A DNA stretch of 16,324 bases from Bacillota bacterium (GTDB lineage Bacteria; Bacillota; Clostridia; Lachnospirales; Lachnospiraceae). Location: NCBI GenBank assembly GCA_023414985.1, contig JAEZLY010000174.1, forward strand, positions 1-16,324. The letters run 5' to 3'. How positions within the stretch are numbered: the first letter of the stretch is position 1; the number at the start of each line of letters is the position of its first letter. The position numbers and the translations under genes are program-made. Shown one piece after another: positions 1 through 6,520 of this stretch. The notes beneath the pieces are model-generated. The model saw nothing but the letters and a program-made list of their open reading frames with translations. It was not told the DNA's origin and did not search any database.

Positions 1-1010
1 AGCTTAAGCTTCCGGCCCTTGTGCTGATCGCCGTATTAATCATACCTTCTTTCCTGGCCCAGCGCAGCAATGAGTTCCTCTATGGTTTCGGTAATGTCTC
101 GGAAGCCACCCGCAGCGGAATGGATCAGCAGAAAATCAACGAAGAATTCGGCCAGCGGATCGCAATGGTACTTCTGGTACCAAAGGGAGAGCCTGCGAAG
201 GAAGAGCTGCTTTGCAAGGAACTTAAGAAGCAGCCCCACGTAACCGGAGTAATTTCCTATGTCACCAGCGTAGGTGCTGCCATTCCTCCGGATTTCTTAG
301 AGAATGAAATCACAAGTCAGTTCTATTCCGAGCATTATGGCCGAATCATCCTCTATACCGATACGGCGGAAGAAGGGGCGGATGCCTTTGCTCTTGTGAA
401 ACAGATACAGACCATAGCGCAGTCTTATTATGAGGATACGGTGTATGCCTGCGGGCAAAGTGTTAACCTGTATGACATCAAAAATATTACAACTGCCGAC
501 ACCGCAAAAGTCAACCTCATCGCGATTCTGGCGATTGCACTGGTATTGGTTTTTACCTTTATCTCTGCTTCCATTCCGCTGCTACTGCTTCTGACGATCG
601 AAGCAGCCATCTGGATCAACCTGGCTGTGCCTTATTTTTACGGTAATCCCATCAATTATCTGGGCTTCCTGGTCATCAATACAGTCCAGCTCGGTGCCAC
701 GGTAGATTATGCCATATTGCTGACGGATAATTACAAAAGATTTCGAAAGGAAATGCCGAAGAAGGAAGCCATGAAAGCAACGCTCGGCGAAAGCTTCCAT
801 TCCATCCTGGTATCCGCCACCATCCTTTCCTGCGCAGGCTTCTGTGTAGGTTACACCTCCTCTAATCCGATTGTGTCAAACCTCGGGATATTACTCGGGA
901 GAGGAACGATATTGTCCATGCTGATGGTGGTATGTGTACTTCCGGGGCTTCTTTTGATCTTTGACAGCATCATAGAAAAGACTACCTATCATGCAGATTT
1001 TCATAAATAA
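1..1010 (+). CDS. MMPL/RND-family membrane transporter, C-terminal half (5' end outside window)
   Basis: The reading frame is open from base 3 with no stop before it, so the gene starts upstream; the GTG at 21 is only an internal codon. About 336 residues are visible. They start with a hydrophobic segment (LPALVLIAVLIIPS), then an extracytoplasmic domain of about 130 residues, then a run of about five membrane helices. The sequence GATVDYAILLTDNYKR is the typical MMPL/RND helix-4 signature, with the aspartate that in the family serves proton coupling. Family members export lipids, peptides or drugs using the proton gradient, and full proteins are usually about 700 residues or more, so this should be the second of two repeats. 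It ends 26 bases before the next gene on the same strand, which suggests one transcript. The cargo cannot be told from sequence. The family call is firm, the function is not. Confidence 0.88.
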   Translation, partial: LKLPALVLIAVLIIPSFLAQRSNEFLYGFGNVSEATRSGMDQQKINEEFGQRIAMVLLVPKGEPAKEELLCKELKKQPHVTGVISYVTSVGAAIPPDFLENEITSQFYSEHYGRIILYTDTAEEGADAFALVKQIQTIAQSYYEDTVYACGQSVNLYDIKNITTADTAKVNLIAILAIALVLVFTFISASIPLLLLLTIEAAIWINLAVPYFYGNPINYLGFLVINTVQLGATVDYAILLTDNYKRFRKEMPKKEAMKATLGESFHSILVSATILSCAGFCVGYTSSNPIVSNLGILLGRGTILSMLMVVCVLPGLLLIFDSIIEKTTYHADFHK

Positions 1011-1036
1011 GTTGAGATATAGAAACGGAGGTATCT

Positions 1037-2890
1037 ATGAACAGACATAAAAAGCATTTCTTTTCCCTGACCGCATTGCTGCTTACTGTATTGTTGGCAG
1101 TATTCTGCGTGGCCGCCCCTACTCTGATAACCGATCCGCCCCTTGCCGCAGCTGCAGATAATTCCGCAGTAAAGAATACAGGGACCGGTGAAATCAGCGC
1201 CAAGGAGGAGGTTGTGTATGCACGGCTTGCAAATGACGGAACTGTGAAAAATATTTATACTGTTAATATCCTGAACGTCTCAAAGGAAGGAGTTATCAGC
1301 GATTACGGCAGCTTCAGTAATCTAAAAAATCTCTCCTCTTTGGCAGCTATGAATTATCAGGGAGACACCCTGACCGTGGATGCAAAGCCGGGACGCTTCT
1401 ATTACCAGGGAGACTTGACGAGTAAAGAGCTTCCCTGGAAGGTAAGTCTGGATTACGGACTGGATGGGTCAAATGTCAAATCCTCTGAGTTGTCCGGAAA
1501 ATCCGGTCTTTTGGAGCTAAGAATTAAATCTTCAGCGAATGATAAAGTAAATTCAGACTTTTACGACCATTATCTTCTGCAGATTACGGTTACCCTTGAT
1601 ACCGCCAAATGTACTGATATTACAGCCGAAGGTGCAACGTTTGCCAATTCCGGAAGCAATAAGCTTCTAACCTTCAGCATCCTGCCGAAAAAAGATGCAG
1701 ATCTGCTGATTACTGCCAAGGTAAAGGATTTCACAATGGAAGGTGTTCAGATCTCTGCCGTTCCTTTTGCAATGAATATAGAATTACCGGATACCTCCTC
1801 TATGACAGATGACTTAATGAAACTTACCGATGCCATCGCACAATTAGGAGATGGAGTCGGTGATCTGGAGGACGGAATCAAGACCTTGAGTTCAGGTACA
1901 GACGGGCTACGCAGCGGCTCTGCCCGATTTGCCAGCGGTATCAGCACTCTGGATACTTCTTCTGCACAGCTGGTATCAGGCTCGAAGTCCATCTCCGATG
2001 CCTTGACAACTCTCTCCGCGTCCCTGCAGAACTCTCTTCAAAGTAACGATATGACCGCCCTGACACAGCTTCCACCTGCTATGACACAGTTATCCGATGG
2101 GCTGAAAAGTATCTCCGGCGGAATGAAGAAATTGTCCGAAGGATATGGCAGCACTTATACTGCTCTCGATACAGCGATTAAATCCATACCGGTCGAGGAT
2201 ATTCCGCAGGAGGATTTACAATCACTGGCAGTGAAAAATCCTTTTAATAAGACCTTGGATCAGCTGCTGGAATATTATAAGGCAGCTCAGACAATAAAGT
2301 ATACCTATGTACAGGTATCACCGGCTTTTTCAGCCGTGAGTGATAACTTATCGAAAATGGCCGGCTCCGTGGATACCATAGCCTCCTCACTGGATACAGT
2401 TGCTCTGCAGCTCACCTCCTCCATGACAGAACAGGATCTGACCACTTCTATCACCAAACTGGTTACAGGAATTAACACGCTATCCTCAAACTATAAAGAG
2501 TTTCATAACGGTCTGAAGAAATATACTGCCGGAGTATCCACGCTCTCTGCGAATTATGCGAAGCTCAATCAAGGCATTAACGATTTGGCCGGAGGAACCG
2601 GAAAGATTGCTGACGGCGCCGGCAAACTGAATAACGGAGCGGAAGAACTCGTACAGCAGACGAAGGATATGCCCTCCCAGATGGATGAGACCATAGACTC
2701 CATGCTTTCTGATTACGATACCTCGGATTTCACTCCGATCTCCTTTGTGTCACCCAAAAATGAGCATGTCAGTACTGTACAGTTTGTCCTGAAAACAGCT
2801 GCCATAGAGCCGTTGAAGGAACCGGAGCCCGCTGCTGCACCGAAGCAAAAGGAAACCTTTTGGACCCGTTTCCTAAACCTGTTCCGATAA
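1037..2890 (+). CDS. Secreted or anchored xxxLxxG heptad-repeat protein (YhgE-like), partner of the MMPL transporter
   Basis: The start ATG is preceded by GGAGG at 1027-1031. The 617-residue product has an N-terminal hydrophobic segment (about residues 8-30, ending near an Ala-rich stretch) that could be a signal peptide or anchor. A beta-rich region follows (about 45-250). Next is a long helical region (about 258-545) with repeated L-x-x-G heptads such as LEDGIKTLSSGTDGLRSG and LNNGAEEL, of the type modelled as xxxLxxG repeats in YhgE/Pip-like proteins. A conserved-looking block FVSPKNEHVSTVQFVLKTAAI lies near 570-590, and the tail is Pro/Glu/Ala-rich and ends in a basic amphipathic piece. 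There is no multi-helix membrane part, unlike full YhgE. Proteins of this type are commonly encoded next to MMPL transporters in Firmicutes, so an envelope role beside that transporter is inferred. The substrate and exact role are unknown. Confidence 0.75.
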   Translation: MNRHKKHFFSLTALLLTVLLAVFCVAAPTLITDPPLAAAADNSAVKNTGTGEISAKEEVVYARLANDGTVKNIYTVNILNVSKEGVISDYGSFSNLKNLSSLAAMNYQGDTLTVDAKPGRFYYQGDLTSKELPWKVSLDYGLDGSNVKSSELSGKSGLLELRIKSSANDKVNSDFYDHYLLQITVTLDTAKCTDITAEGATFANSGSNKLLTFSILPKKDADLLITAKVKDFTMEGVQISAVPFAMNIELPDTSSMTDDLMKLTDAIAQLGDGVGDLEDGIKTLSSGTDGLRSGSARFASGISTLDTSSAQLVSGSKSISDALTTLSASLQNSLQSNDMTALTQLPPAMTQLSDGLKSISGGMKKLSEGYGSTYTALDTAIKSIPVEDIPQEDLQSLAVKNPFNKTLDQLLEYYKAAQTIKYTYVQVSPAFSAVSDNLSKMAGSVDTIASSLDTVALQLTSSMTEQDLTTSITKLVTGINTLSSNYKEFHNGLKKYTAGVSTLSANYAKLNQGINDLAGGTGKIADGAGKLNNGAEELVQQTKDMPSQMDETIDSMLSDYDTSDFTPISFVSPKNEHVSTVQFVLKTAAIEPLKEPEPAAAPKQKETFWTRFLNLFR

Positions 2891-2897
2891 CCCCCAC

Positions 2898-3104
2898 AGG
2901 GGCTGCTACTATTTCGACATATGTATCATGTTTCGCGGGAATATCATCGTTTTCCTTGAGTAATTGTTCATGAAGGTATGCACCTGTCAGCAGCTGCCTG
3001 CTTATAAATTAGGCAGTGCTGGTGCGACAGTAATGAAAAATTACGAAAGGAGAATGATGATATAAAGCCGCGAAACTACTATCAATGAAATAGTAGCAGC
3101 CCCT
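2898..3104. repeat. 207-bp imperfect fold-back element with perfect 18-bp inverted ends
   Basis: The left end AGGGGCTGCTACTATTTC (2898-2915) is the exact reverse complement of 3087-3104. Further blocks pair in nested, collinear order: 2930-2938 with 3068-3076 (GTTTCGCGG), 2941-2948 with 3056-3063 (ATATCATC), 2960-2965 with 3039-3044 (GTAATT), and an apical CTGCCT/AGGCAG. The whole segment can therefore fold into one long interrupted hairpin. It fills the gap between two convergent genes and starts 8 bases after one stop codon and 9 bases from the other. It could be a MITE-like non-autonomous element, a structured RNA, or an unusually large bidirectional terminator. No clear target-site duplication flanks it. 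The right end can also form a smaller local hairpin (3076-3082 with 3090-3096). Confidence 0.8.
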
Positions 3105-3112
3105 TCTGATTC

Positions 3113-3988
3113 CTAACGTTTCATTAATACGGAAACGCCCGTATTCAGCACATCCGGGCCGGTCTCAAGACCTCTTAGGGCGGCAATAGCTTCCGCCATT
3201 CCGAGGTATCCCATAGTGAAAGGATTTTGGACAATGATTGATTTCAGATTGCCGCCCGCCAACAGCTTCAGGATGATATCGGAGCTGTCAAACCCAATTC
3301 CTATGGCTTTTGAATTGTTTTCCTTAATGGCATTACCGAGACCTACTGTCGACCCCTCATTCGTTGCAAATATCCCCACCATGTTCGGATAATCTGCCAG
3401 AAAGCTTTGGGCAATCTGCTGAGAAACCACCGGATCTCCGTTCCCATATCTGGTATTGGGTATTGTAAATCTTCCATCCTCCGCAATCCGGGAGCGGAAT
3501 CCATTTTCCCGTTTTACTGTAGAATCTGTCACTTCATTTACTCCGATAATACCAAGCGATCCGCTGACTGTGCCTAGCTCACCGAGCTGTGAAAGCATCT
3601 CATTTGCTGCAGTGATACCCGCACTATAGTTATCCGTTGACAGAGTTATGATTGCTTCCTCATAAGCCGGAGTGTCTACATATATTATTTTCACTGCCTT
3701 GGCTTTCGCATCTTCTATCGGAGGAGACATTCTGATGGGATCATTGACGGAAATCAGGATTGCATTTGCTCCTCTTTCAACTGCGGCATTCAAGATATCG
3801 ATCTGTCTCTGGGTATCCTTGCTTTCCGGAGCCATCCAGTAATAATTCACCCCCAGCATCTTACCCATCTCTGAAGCTCCTTGATTAATTCCGAAAAAAA
3901 ACTGATCCTTATTATCTATGGTAATCAGATAAATATCATAAAACTTATTCCTGTTCAAGCGAACACCCCCCACCGCTAATATATTCAT
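3113..3988 (-). CDS. Orphan ribose-type periplasmic sugar-binding protein, no signal peptide (possibly 5'-truncated)
   Basis: The 291-residue product matches the type I periplasmic-binding fold of the ribose/galactose group (Peripla_BP_4). Strand and helix blocks are IYLITIDNKDQFFFGINQGA near the N-terminus, ANAILISVNDP, LSTDNYSAGITAA, GVNEVTDSTVKRENGF, FATNEGSTVGLGNAI, GIGFDSS and IVQNPFTMGYLG. In the family these form the two lobes closing on a sugar. Exported members carry a signal peptide or membrane anchor before the first strand, but here only about 17 non-hydrophobic residues precede it. An in-frame TAG stands two codons before the ATG. No good ribosome binding site serves the ATG; a G-rich run (GGTGGGGGG) before the TTG of codon 11 is an alternative. 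No permease, ATPase, kinase or response-regulator gene is adjacent. It could be a decayed gene or a cytoplasmic sensor. Confidence 0.62.
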   Translation of the reverse strand: MNILAVGGVRLNRNKFYDIYLITIDNKDQFFFGINQGASEMGKMLGVNYYWMAPESKDTQRQIDILNAAVERGANAILISVNDPIRMSPPIEDAKAKAVKIIYVDTPAYEEAIITLSTDNYSAGITAANEMLSQLGELGTVSGSLGIIGVNEVTDSTVKRENGFRSRIAEDGRFTIPNTRYGNGDPVVSQQIAQSFLADYPNMVGIFATNEGSTVGLGNAIKENNSKAIGIGFDSSDIILKLLAGGNLKSIIVQNPFTMGYLGMAEAIAALRGLETGPDVLNTGVSVLMKR

Positions 3989-4086
3989 AGCCTAACCCGG
4001 TCATGTCACGCTTTTGTAAATACTGCCAGACAAGTCCATTCCTGTCTGTGCTTCCAGTAAGAATACATAGCAGCTGTGCATTTCGT

Positions 4087-4115
4087 ATTATAAAATAGAG
4101 TTTACTACATAGAAA
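4087..4115 (-). promoter_or_regulatory. Possible sigma-A promoter for the orphan binding-protein gene
   Basis: On the minus strand, a perfect TATAAT (4092 down to 4087) lies about 100 bases before the gene's ATG. The matching -35 at 17-bp spacing is only TTTCTA (4115 down to 4110), which is weak. The rest of the gap 3989-4146 holds a 6-bp hairpin (4027-4032 with 4043-4048) and the ribosome binding site of the divergent hydrolase gene. Confidence 0.3.
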
Positions 4116-4146
4116 CCGTGATTATCACCAATGGAAGGAGTTTCCC

Positions 4147-4899
4147 ATGAAAAGATCCAAAGTGGCTGCCATTCTGTCCTCCTGCATACTGGCCCTGTTA
4201 CCCGTGTTTCCGGCATATGCAGCAGATTATACTGTTACCAGGGATGATTCCCTATATAAGATAGGCCAATTATTCCGTACCACTGTCAGTATGATAAAGA
4301 CCGATAATACCTTAAGCTCCGATATGATCTATCCCGGTCAGGTATTATACGTCCCCGCGAGGATATATACGGTAAAAAGCGGGGACAGCTTATATCTGAT
4401 AGCTAAGAGCTATGGGTTACCCCTTGCTTCCCTGCAGAAAGCAAATGGTATCTGGGATAATACCCTTATGCCGGGACAAAAGCTCATTCTGCCCGGAATA
4501 GCTCCGGAGGCAGGCGTCGGAACTGTCATTCCCTGTACTCAGAATGAGGTAGACCTACTTGCCAGACTGATTGAGGCAGAAGCCAGCGGAGAAAGCTATC
4601 AGGCTAAGTTGGGTGTGGGTGCGGTAGTCGTGAACCGAGTTCAGAGTCCGGACTGGCCATCCAATATATCAGCCGTGATCAATCAGGTAATAAATGGTTA
4701 TTATCAGTTTACACCGGTAAAAAACGGCATGATAAATCAACCCGCATCCAGTGATTCTATCCGGGCAGCATGGGCAGCTTTATACGGAAGTGACCCCAGT
4801 AATGAGGCGATCTTCTATTACGATGATAGCTCCACGAACCAATATATGCTGTCTAAAGCCAGGACGGCAGTCATAGGCCACATGATTTTTGTAAAATAA
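4147..4899 (+). CDS. LysM-LysM-SleB/CwlJ-type cell-wall (spore cortex) hydrolase
   Basis: GGAAGGAG (4133-4140) lies six bases before the ATG. The 250-residue protein has a signal peptide (basic MKRSK, hydrophobic core, likely cut after AYA near residue 25). Two LysM peptidoglycan-binding domains follow (about 27-70, YTVTRDDSLYKIG; about 73-117, YTVKSGDSLYLIA). A Hydrolase_2 (SleB/CwlJ) domain runs from about 132 to 250. In that family the catalytic acid is the first glutamate of the G/A-E-A-x-G-E motif; here it is AEASGE, so Glu145 is the expected residue. SleB-type enzymes act on the muramic-lactam cortex during spore germination as lytic transglycosylases, and relatives also act on vegetative wall. 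The LysM N-terminus is an alternative to the usual single PG_binding_1 domain of SleB. The hydrolase class is firm; a spore-specific role is inferred. Confidence 0.88.
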   Translation: MKRSKVAAILSSCILALLPVFPAYAADYTVTRDDSLYKIGQLFRTTVSMIKTDNTLSSDMIYPGQVLYVPARIYTVKSGDSLYLIAKSYGLPLASLQKANGIWDNTLMPGQKLILPGIAPEAGVGTVIPCTQNEVDLLARLIEAEASGESYQAKLGVGAVVVNRVQSPDWPSNISAVINQVINGYYQFTPVKNGMINQPASSDSIRAAWAALYGSDPSNEAIFYYDDSSTNQYMLSKARTAVIGHMIFVK

Positions 4900-4921
4900 G
4901 CAAATCATCGAGTAAAGGAAA

Positions 4922-4957
4922 AATATAAGTGGTTGCGCTATTGCAACCACTTATATT
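4922..4957. terminator. Bidirectional intrinsic terminator between convergent genes
   Basis: A perfect 15-bp stem (4922-4936 with 4943-4957) closes on the 6-base loop GCTATT. It lies 22 bases after the hydrolase stop codon and 2 bases beyond the stop of the converging dehydrogenase gene, so it can serve both. An A-rich run on its left (4916-4923) gives a U-rich tail to the minus-strand transcript. The plus-strand tail is weaker. Confidence 0.8.
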
Positions 4958-4959
4958 CG

Positions 4960-5994
4960 TTAAAAACAACGCTGATTGTTCTCCCTCGGGCAGGCCTCTC
5001 CTTTACTGCATTGATAGCATATTTCGTTCATCAAAGGTTTTCCTTCAAAGAAGTCTCGGCAATTCAGCAGGGTTGTCTCCGCAATATTATGCAGTGCTTC
5101 CCCTGTCAGAAATGCCTGATGAGAGGTTACGATGACATTTGGCATAGATATGATTCTCGCCAACACATCATCATGAATGATGGAATAGGACATGTCTTCA
5201 TAGAATAGCTCTGTTTCTTCCTCATATACATCAAGACAAGCTCCGCCCACCTTTTCATTCTTCAACGCTTCCAGTAAATCCTCACTGTCAATCAAAGCTC
5301 CTCTGGAAGTATTGATGATATATACTCCCTTTTTCATACGCTCTATCGCTGCCCCGTTGATCATATGAACCGTATCCTTAGTAAGAGGACAATGTAGGGA
5401 TAAAATATCTGCATCCCGGTATAATTCCTCCAGTGATACATAATGAATATCCGTATCCTTGGCCGGAAAAGCATCATAGGCGATCACGTTCATACCAAAG
5501 CCCTTACAGATATCGATGAAGATTCGCCCGATCTTACCGGTTCCTATGACACCCATTGTCTTACCGTGCAGATCAAATCCGGTCAGCCCATTTAAGCTAA
5601 AATTAAAATCTCTGGTTCTGATATATGCTTTGTGTATCTTTCTGTTTAATGTCAGAAGCAGAGCCATGGCATGCTCAGCCACAGCATAGGGTGAATAAGC
5701 TGGAACCCGTACCACATGAATTTTCCGGAAGGCTGCTTTAAAATCTACATTATTATAGCCGGCACAGCGCATGGCAATCAGTCTTGTCCCATTCTCATAC
5801 AGCGTTTGAATCGTTTCCTCATCAATTGCATCATTTACGAACGCAACCACGACTTCAAATCCCTTAGCCATAAATGCAGTCTTTGGACCCAGCTTTGGTT
5901 CAAAGTACTCAATTTCAATATTATATTGGCTCTTCAATTGATCAAAATACATCTTATCATAGGGCTTCGTATCAAAAAAGCATATACGCTTCAT
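4960..5994 (-). CDS. ldhA: D-lactate dehydrogenase-type 2-hydroxyacid dehydrogenase with Cys-rich C-terminal tail
   Basis: The enzyme is expected to reduce pyruvate to D-lactate with NADH in the cytoplasm. I chose the ATG at 5994 (344 residues) because GGAGG stands five bases before it; the ATG at 6006 would have this ribosome binding site inside its own codons. Features of the D-isomer dehydrogenase family are the Rossmann motif GTGKIG (about 151-156), Arg231 in NTSRGALID, Glu260 in the YEEE block and His292 in TSHQAFLTGEA, the Arg-Glu-His catalytic set. YNNVD near residue 80 and the long helix after SPYAVAEHA are also typical. The last 20 residues carry four cysteines (326, 329, 335, 343; spacing C-x2-C-x5-C-x7-C), beyond the usual family end. 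The gene is divergent from a sodium-pump decarboxylase unit. The LDH substrate is likely but not proven; other 2-oxoacids are possible. Confidence 0.85.
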   Translation of the reverse strand: MKRICFFDTKPYDKMYFDQLKSQYNIEIEYFEPKLGPKTAFMAKGFEVVVAFVNDAIDEETIQTLYENGTRLIAMRCAGYNNVDFKAAFRKIHVVRVPAYSPYAVAEHAMALLLTLNRKIHKAYIRTRDFNFSLNGLTGFDLHGKTMGVIGTGKIGRIFIDICKGFGMNVIAYDAFPAKDTDIHYVSLEELYRDADILSLHCPLTKDTVHMINGAAIERMKKGVYIINTSRGALIDSEDLLEALKNEKVGGACLDVYEEETELFYEDMSYSIIHDDVLARIISMPNVIVTSHQAFLTGEALHNIAETTLLNCRDFFEGKPLMNEICYQCSKGEACPRENNQRCF

Positions 5995-6011
5995 CGTATC
6001 CTCCATTCTGT

Positions 6012-6045
6012 AGCATCAAAATCATTAACTCCTTCTTTTGATGCT
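6012..6045 (-). promoter_or_regulatory. Leader hairpin in the 5' UTR of the D-LDH gene
   Basis: A perfect 10-bp stem, AGCATCAAAA (6012-6021) with TTTTGATGCT (6036-6045), encloses a 14-base loop. On the transcribed minus strand the loop reads GAAGGAGTTAATGA, with a Shine-Dalgarno-like AAGGAG and an ATG. The hairpin sits between the predicted start site (about 6061) and the true ribosome binding site of the gene. It may affect translation or RNA stability; no known riboswitch class was recognised. Confidence 0.5.
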
Positions 6046-6067
6046 TCTTATTTATTATGACGATTCC

Positions 6068-6096
6068 ATAATACACCATCCTGGTTTTTTTGAAAA
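6068..6096 (-). promoter_or_regulatory. Predicted sigma-A promoter of the D-LDH gene
   Basis: On the minus strand there is TTTTCA (6096-6091), a 17-base spacer and TATTAT (6073-6068). The predicted start near 6061 gives a leader of about 67 bases. The -35 matches four of six consensus bases. No Rex-type (TTGTTAA...TTAACAA) site was seen next to it. Confidence 0.5.
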
Positions 6097-6134
6097 TAGG
6101 AATCACCGACAACCCCTTTCGTTCAATGATGGAA

Positions 6135-6163
6135 TTGACAGGACGGTCTCTCCATGTTAAAAT
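6135..6163 (+). promoter_or_regulatory. Near-consensus sigma-A promoter of the sodium-pump leader
   Basis: A perfect TTGACA (6135-6140) is followed by a 17-base spacer and TAAAAT (6158-6163), a five-of-six -10. Transcription should begin near 6170 and run into the leader and terminator ahead of the OadG-like gene. It is the strongest-looking promoter in the window. Confidence 0.75.
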
Positions 6164-6169
6164 TTAAAC

Positions 6170-6264
6170 AAAAACAATTCCGGTTGGCAGTATCATGGAT
6201 ACTGTTTCAAGTCTTAAGCTTAAGGGTGGAGAGCTTCTTAATTGAAGTTCTCCGCCCTTTTTTT
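6170..6264 (+). ncRNA. Leader RNA or small RNA ending in an intrinsic terminator, upstream of the OadG/OadB genes
   Basis: About 95 bases lie between the predicted start of the TTGACA/TAAAAT promoter and the U-run of the terminator. They contain a 7-bp hairpin with a 3-base loop (CAGTATC ATG GATACTG, 6192-6208) and a 12-base palindrome (CTTAAGCTTAAG, 6213-6224). The palindrome overlaps the foot of the terminator stem and could compete with it. No convincing open reading frame with a ribosome binding site is inside. It may be a regulated attenuator for the downstream genes or a stand-alone small RNA. I recognise no Rfam family in it. Start and length are inferred from the promoter. Confidence 0.45.
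6222..6264 (+). terminator. Strong intrinsic terminator in front of the OadG-like gene
   Basis: A 16-bp stem with two G-U pairs (6222-6237 with 6244-6259) closes on the loop TTAATT and is followed by a run of seven T (6258-6264). It lies downstream of a strong promoter and 54 bases upstream of the first start codon, the layout expected of transcription attenuation. Confidence 0.85.
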
Positions 6265-6317
6265 GTTACGCAGACTGTATCCTACAGCTGCTGGAAATCA
6301 GAAATGGGGTGAATCAT

Positions 6318-6467
6318 ATGACAGTTCTTGAAAGTATTTTAATCGGGCTTTTCTGTATGTCGGTTGTCTTTGCAGTGCTCGGAATTCTTTGGGCATTAAT
6401 CCGGATCTTCTCTTGGATAATTAATAAGCTTGAAAAAAGAAGATCGTCTCCTTCCGCTAATACATGA
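6318..6467 (+). CDS. Small OadG-like sodium-pump decarboxylase gamma subunit (49 aa)
   Basis: The ATG at 6318 has GGGGTGA (6306-6312) five bases before it. The product is 49 residues: a short polar start, one long hydrophobic helix (about residues 6-34, ILIGLFCMSVVFAVLGILWA), then a basic, Ser-rich tail (NKLEKRRSS). This matches the small, single-span gamma subunits (OadG/MmdD type) that hold together the alpha and beta subunits of sodium-translocating decarboxylases, although it lacks the longer periplasmic or zinc-binding tail of enterobacterial OadG. It lies 53 bases before the beta-subunit gene on the same strand, which is the main support for the call. Its sequence alone would only say small membrane protein. 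Confidence 0.7.
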   Translation: MTVLESILIGLFCMSVVFAVLGILWALIRIFSWIINKLEKRRSSPSANT

Positions 6468-6520
6468 GAATCATCGTTTTGAAACCATTCAACCAATAAA
6501 TGAAGAAAGAGGTCATGGAT

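Noticed and set aside
2891..3112. Target-site duplication flanking the fold-back element
   Set aside because: The bases left of 2898 (ccccac) and right of 3104 (tctgat) do not match at any plausible length.
4061..4091. Sigma-G-like promoter (GAATA, 18 bases, CGTATTA) before the SleB-type gene
   Set aside because: Only five of seven -10 bases match, and the region is AT-rich. It is tempting because SleB genes are forespore genes, but too weak to annotate.
4929..5208. Small plus-strand frames beginning in the terminator hairpin
   Set aside because: They run antisense to the D-LDH gene, start inside a terminator stem and have no ribosome binding site.
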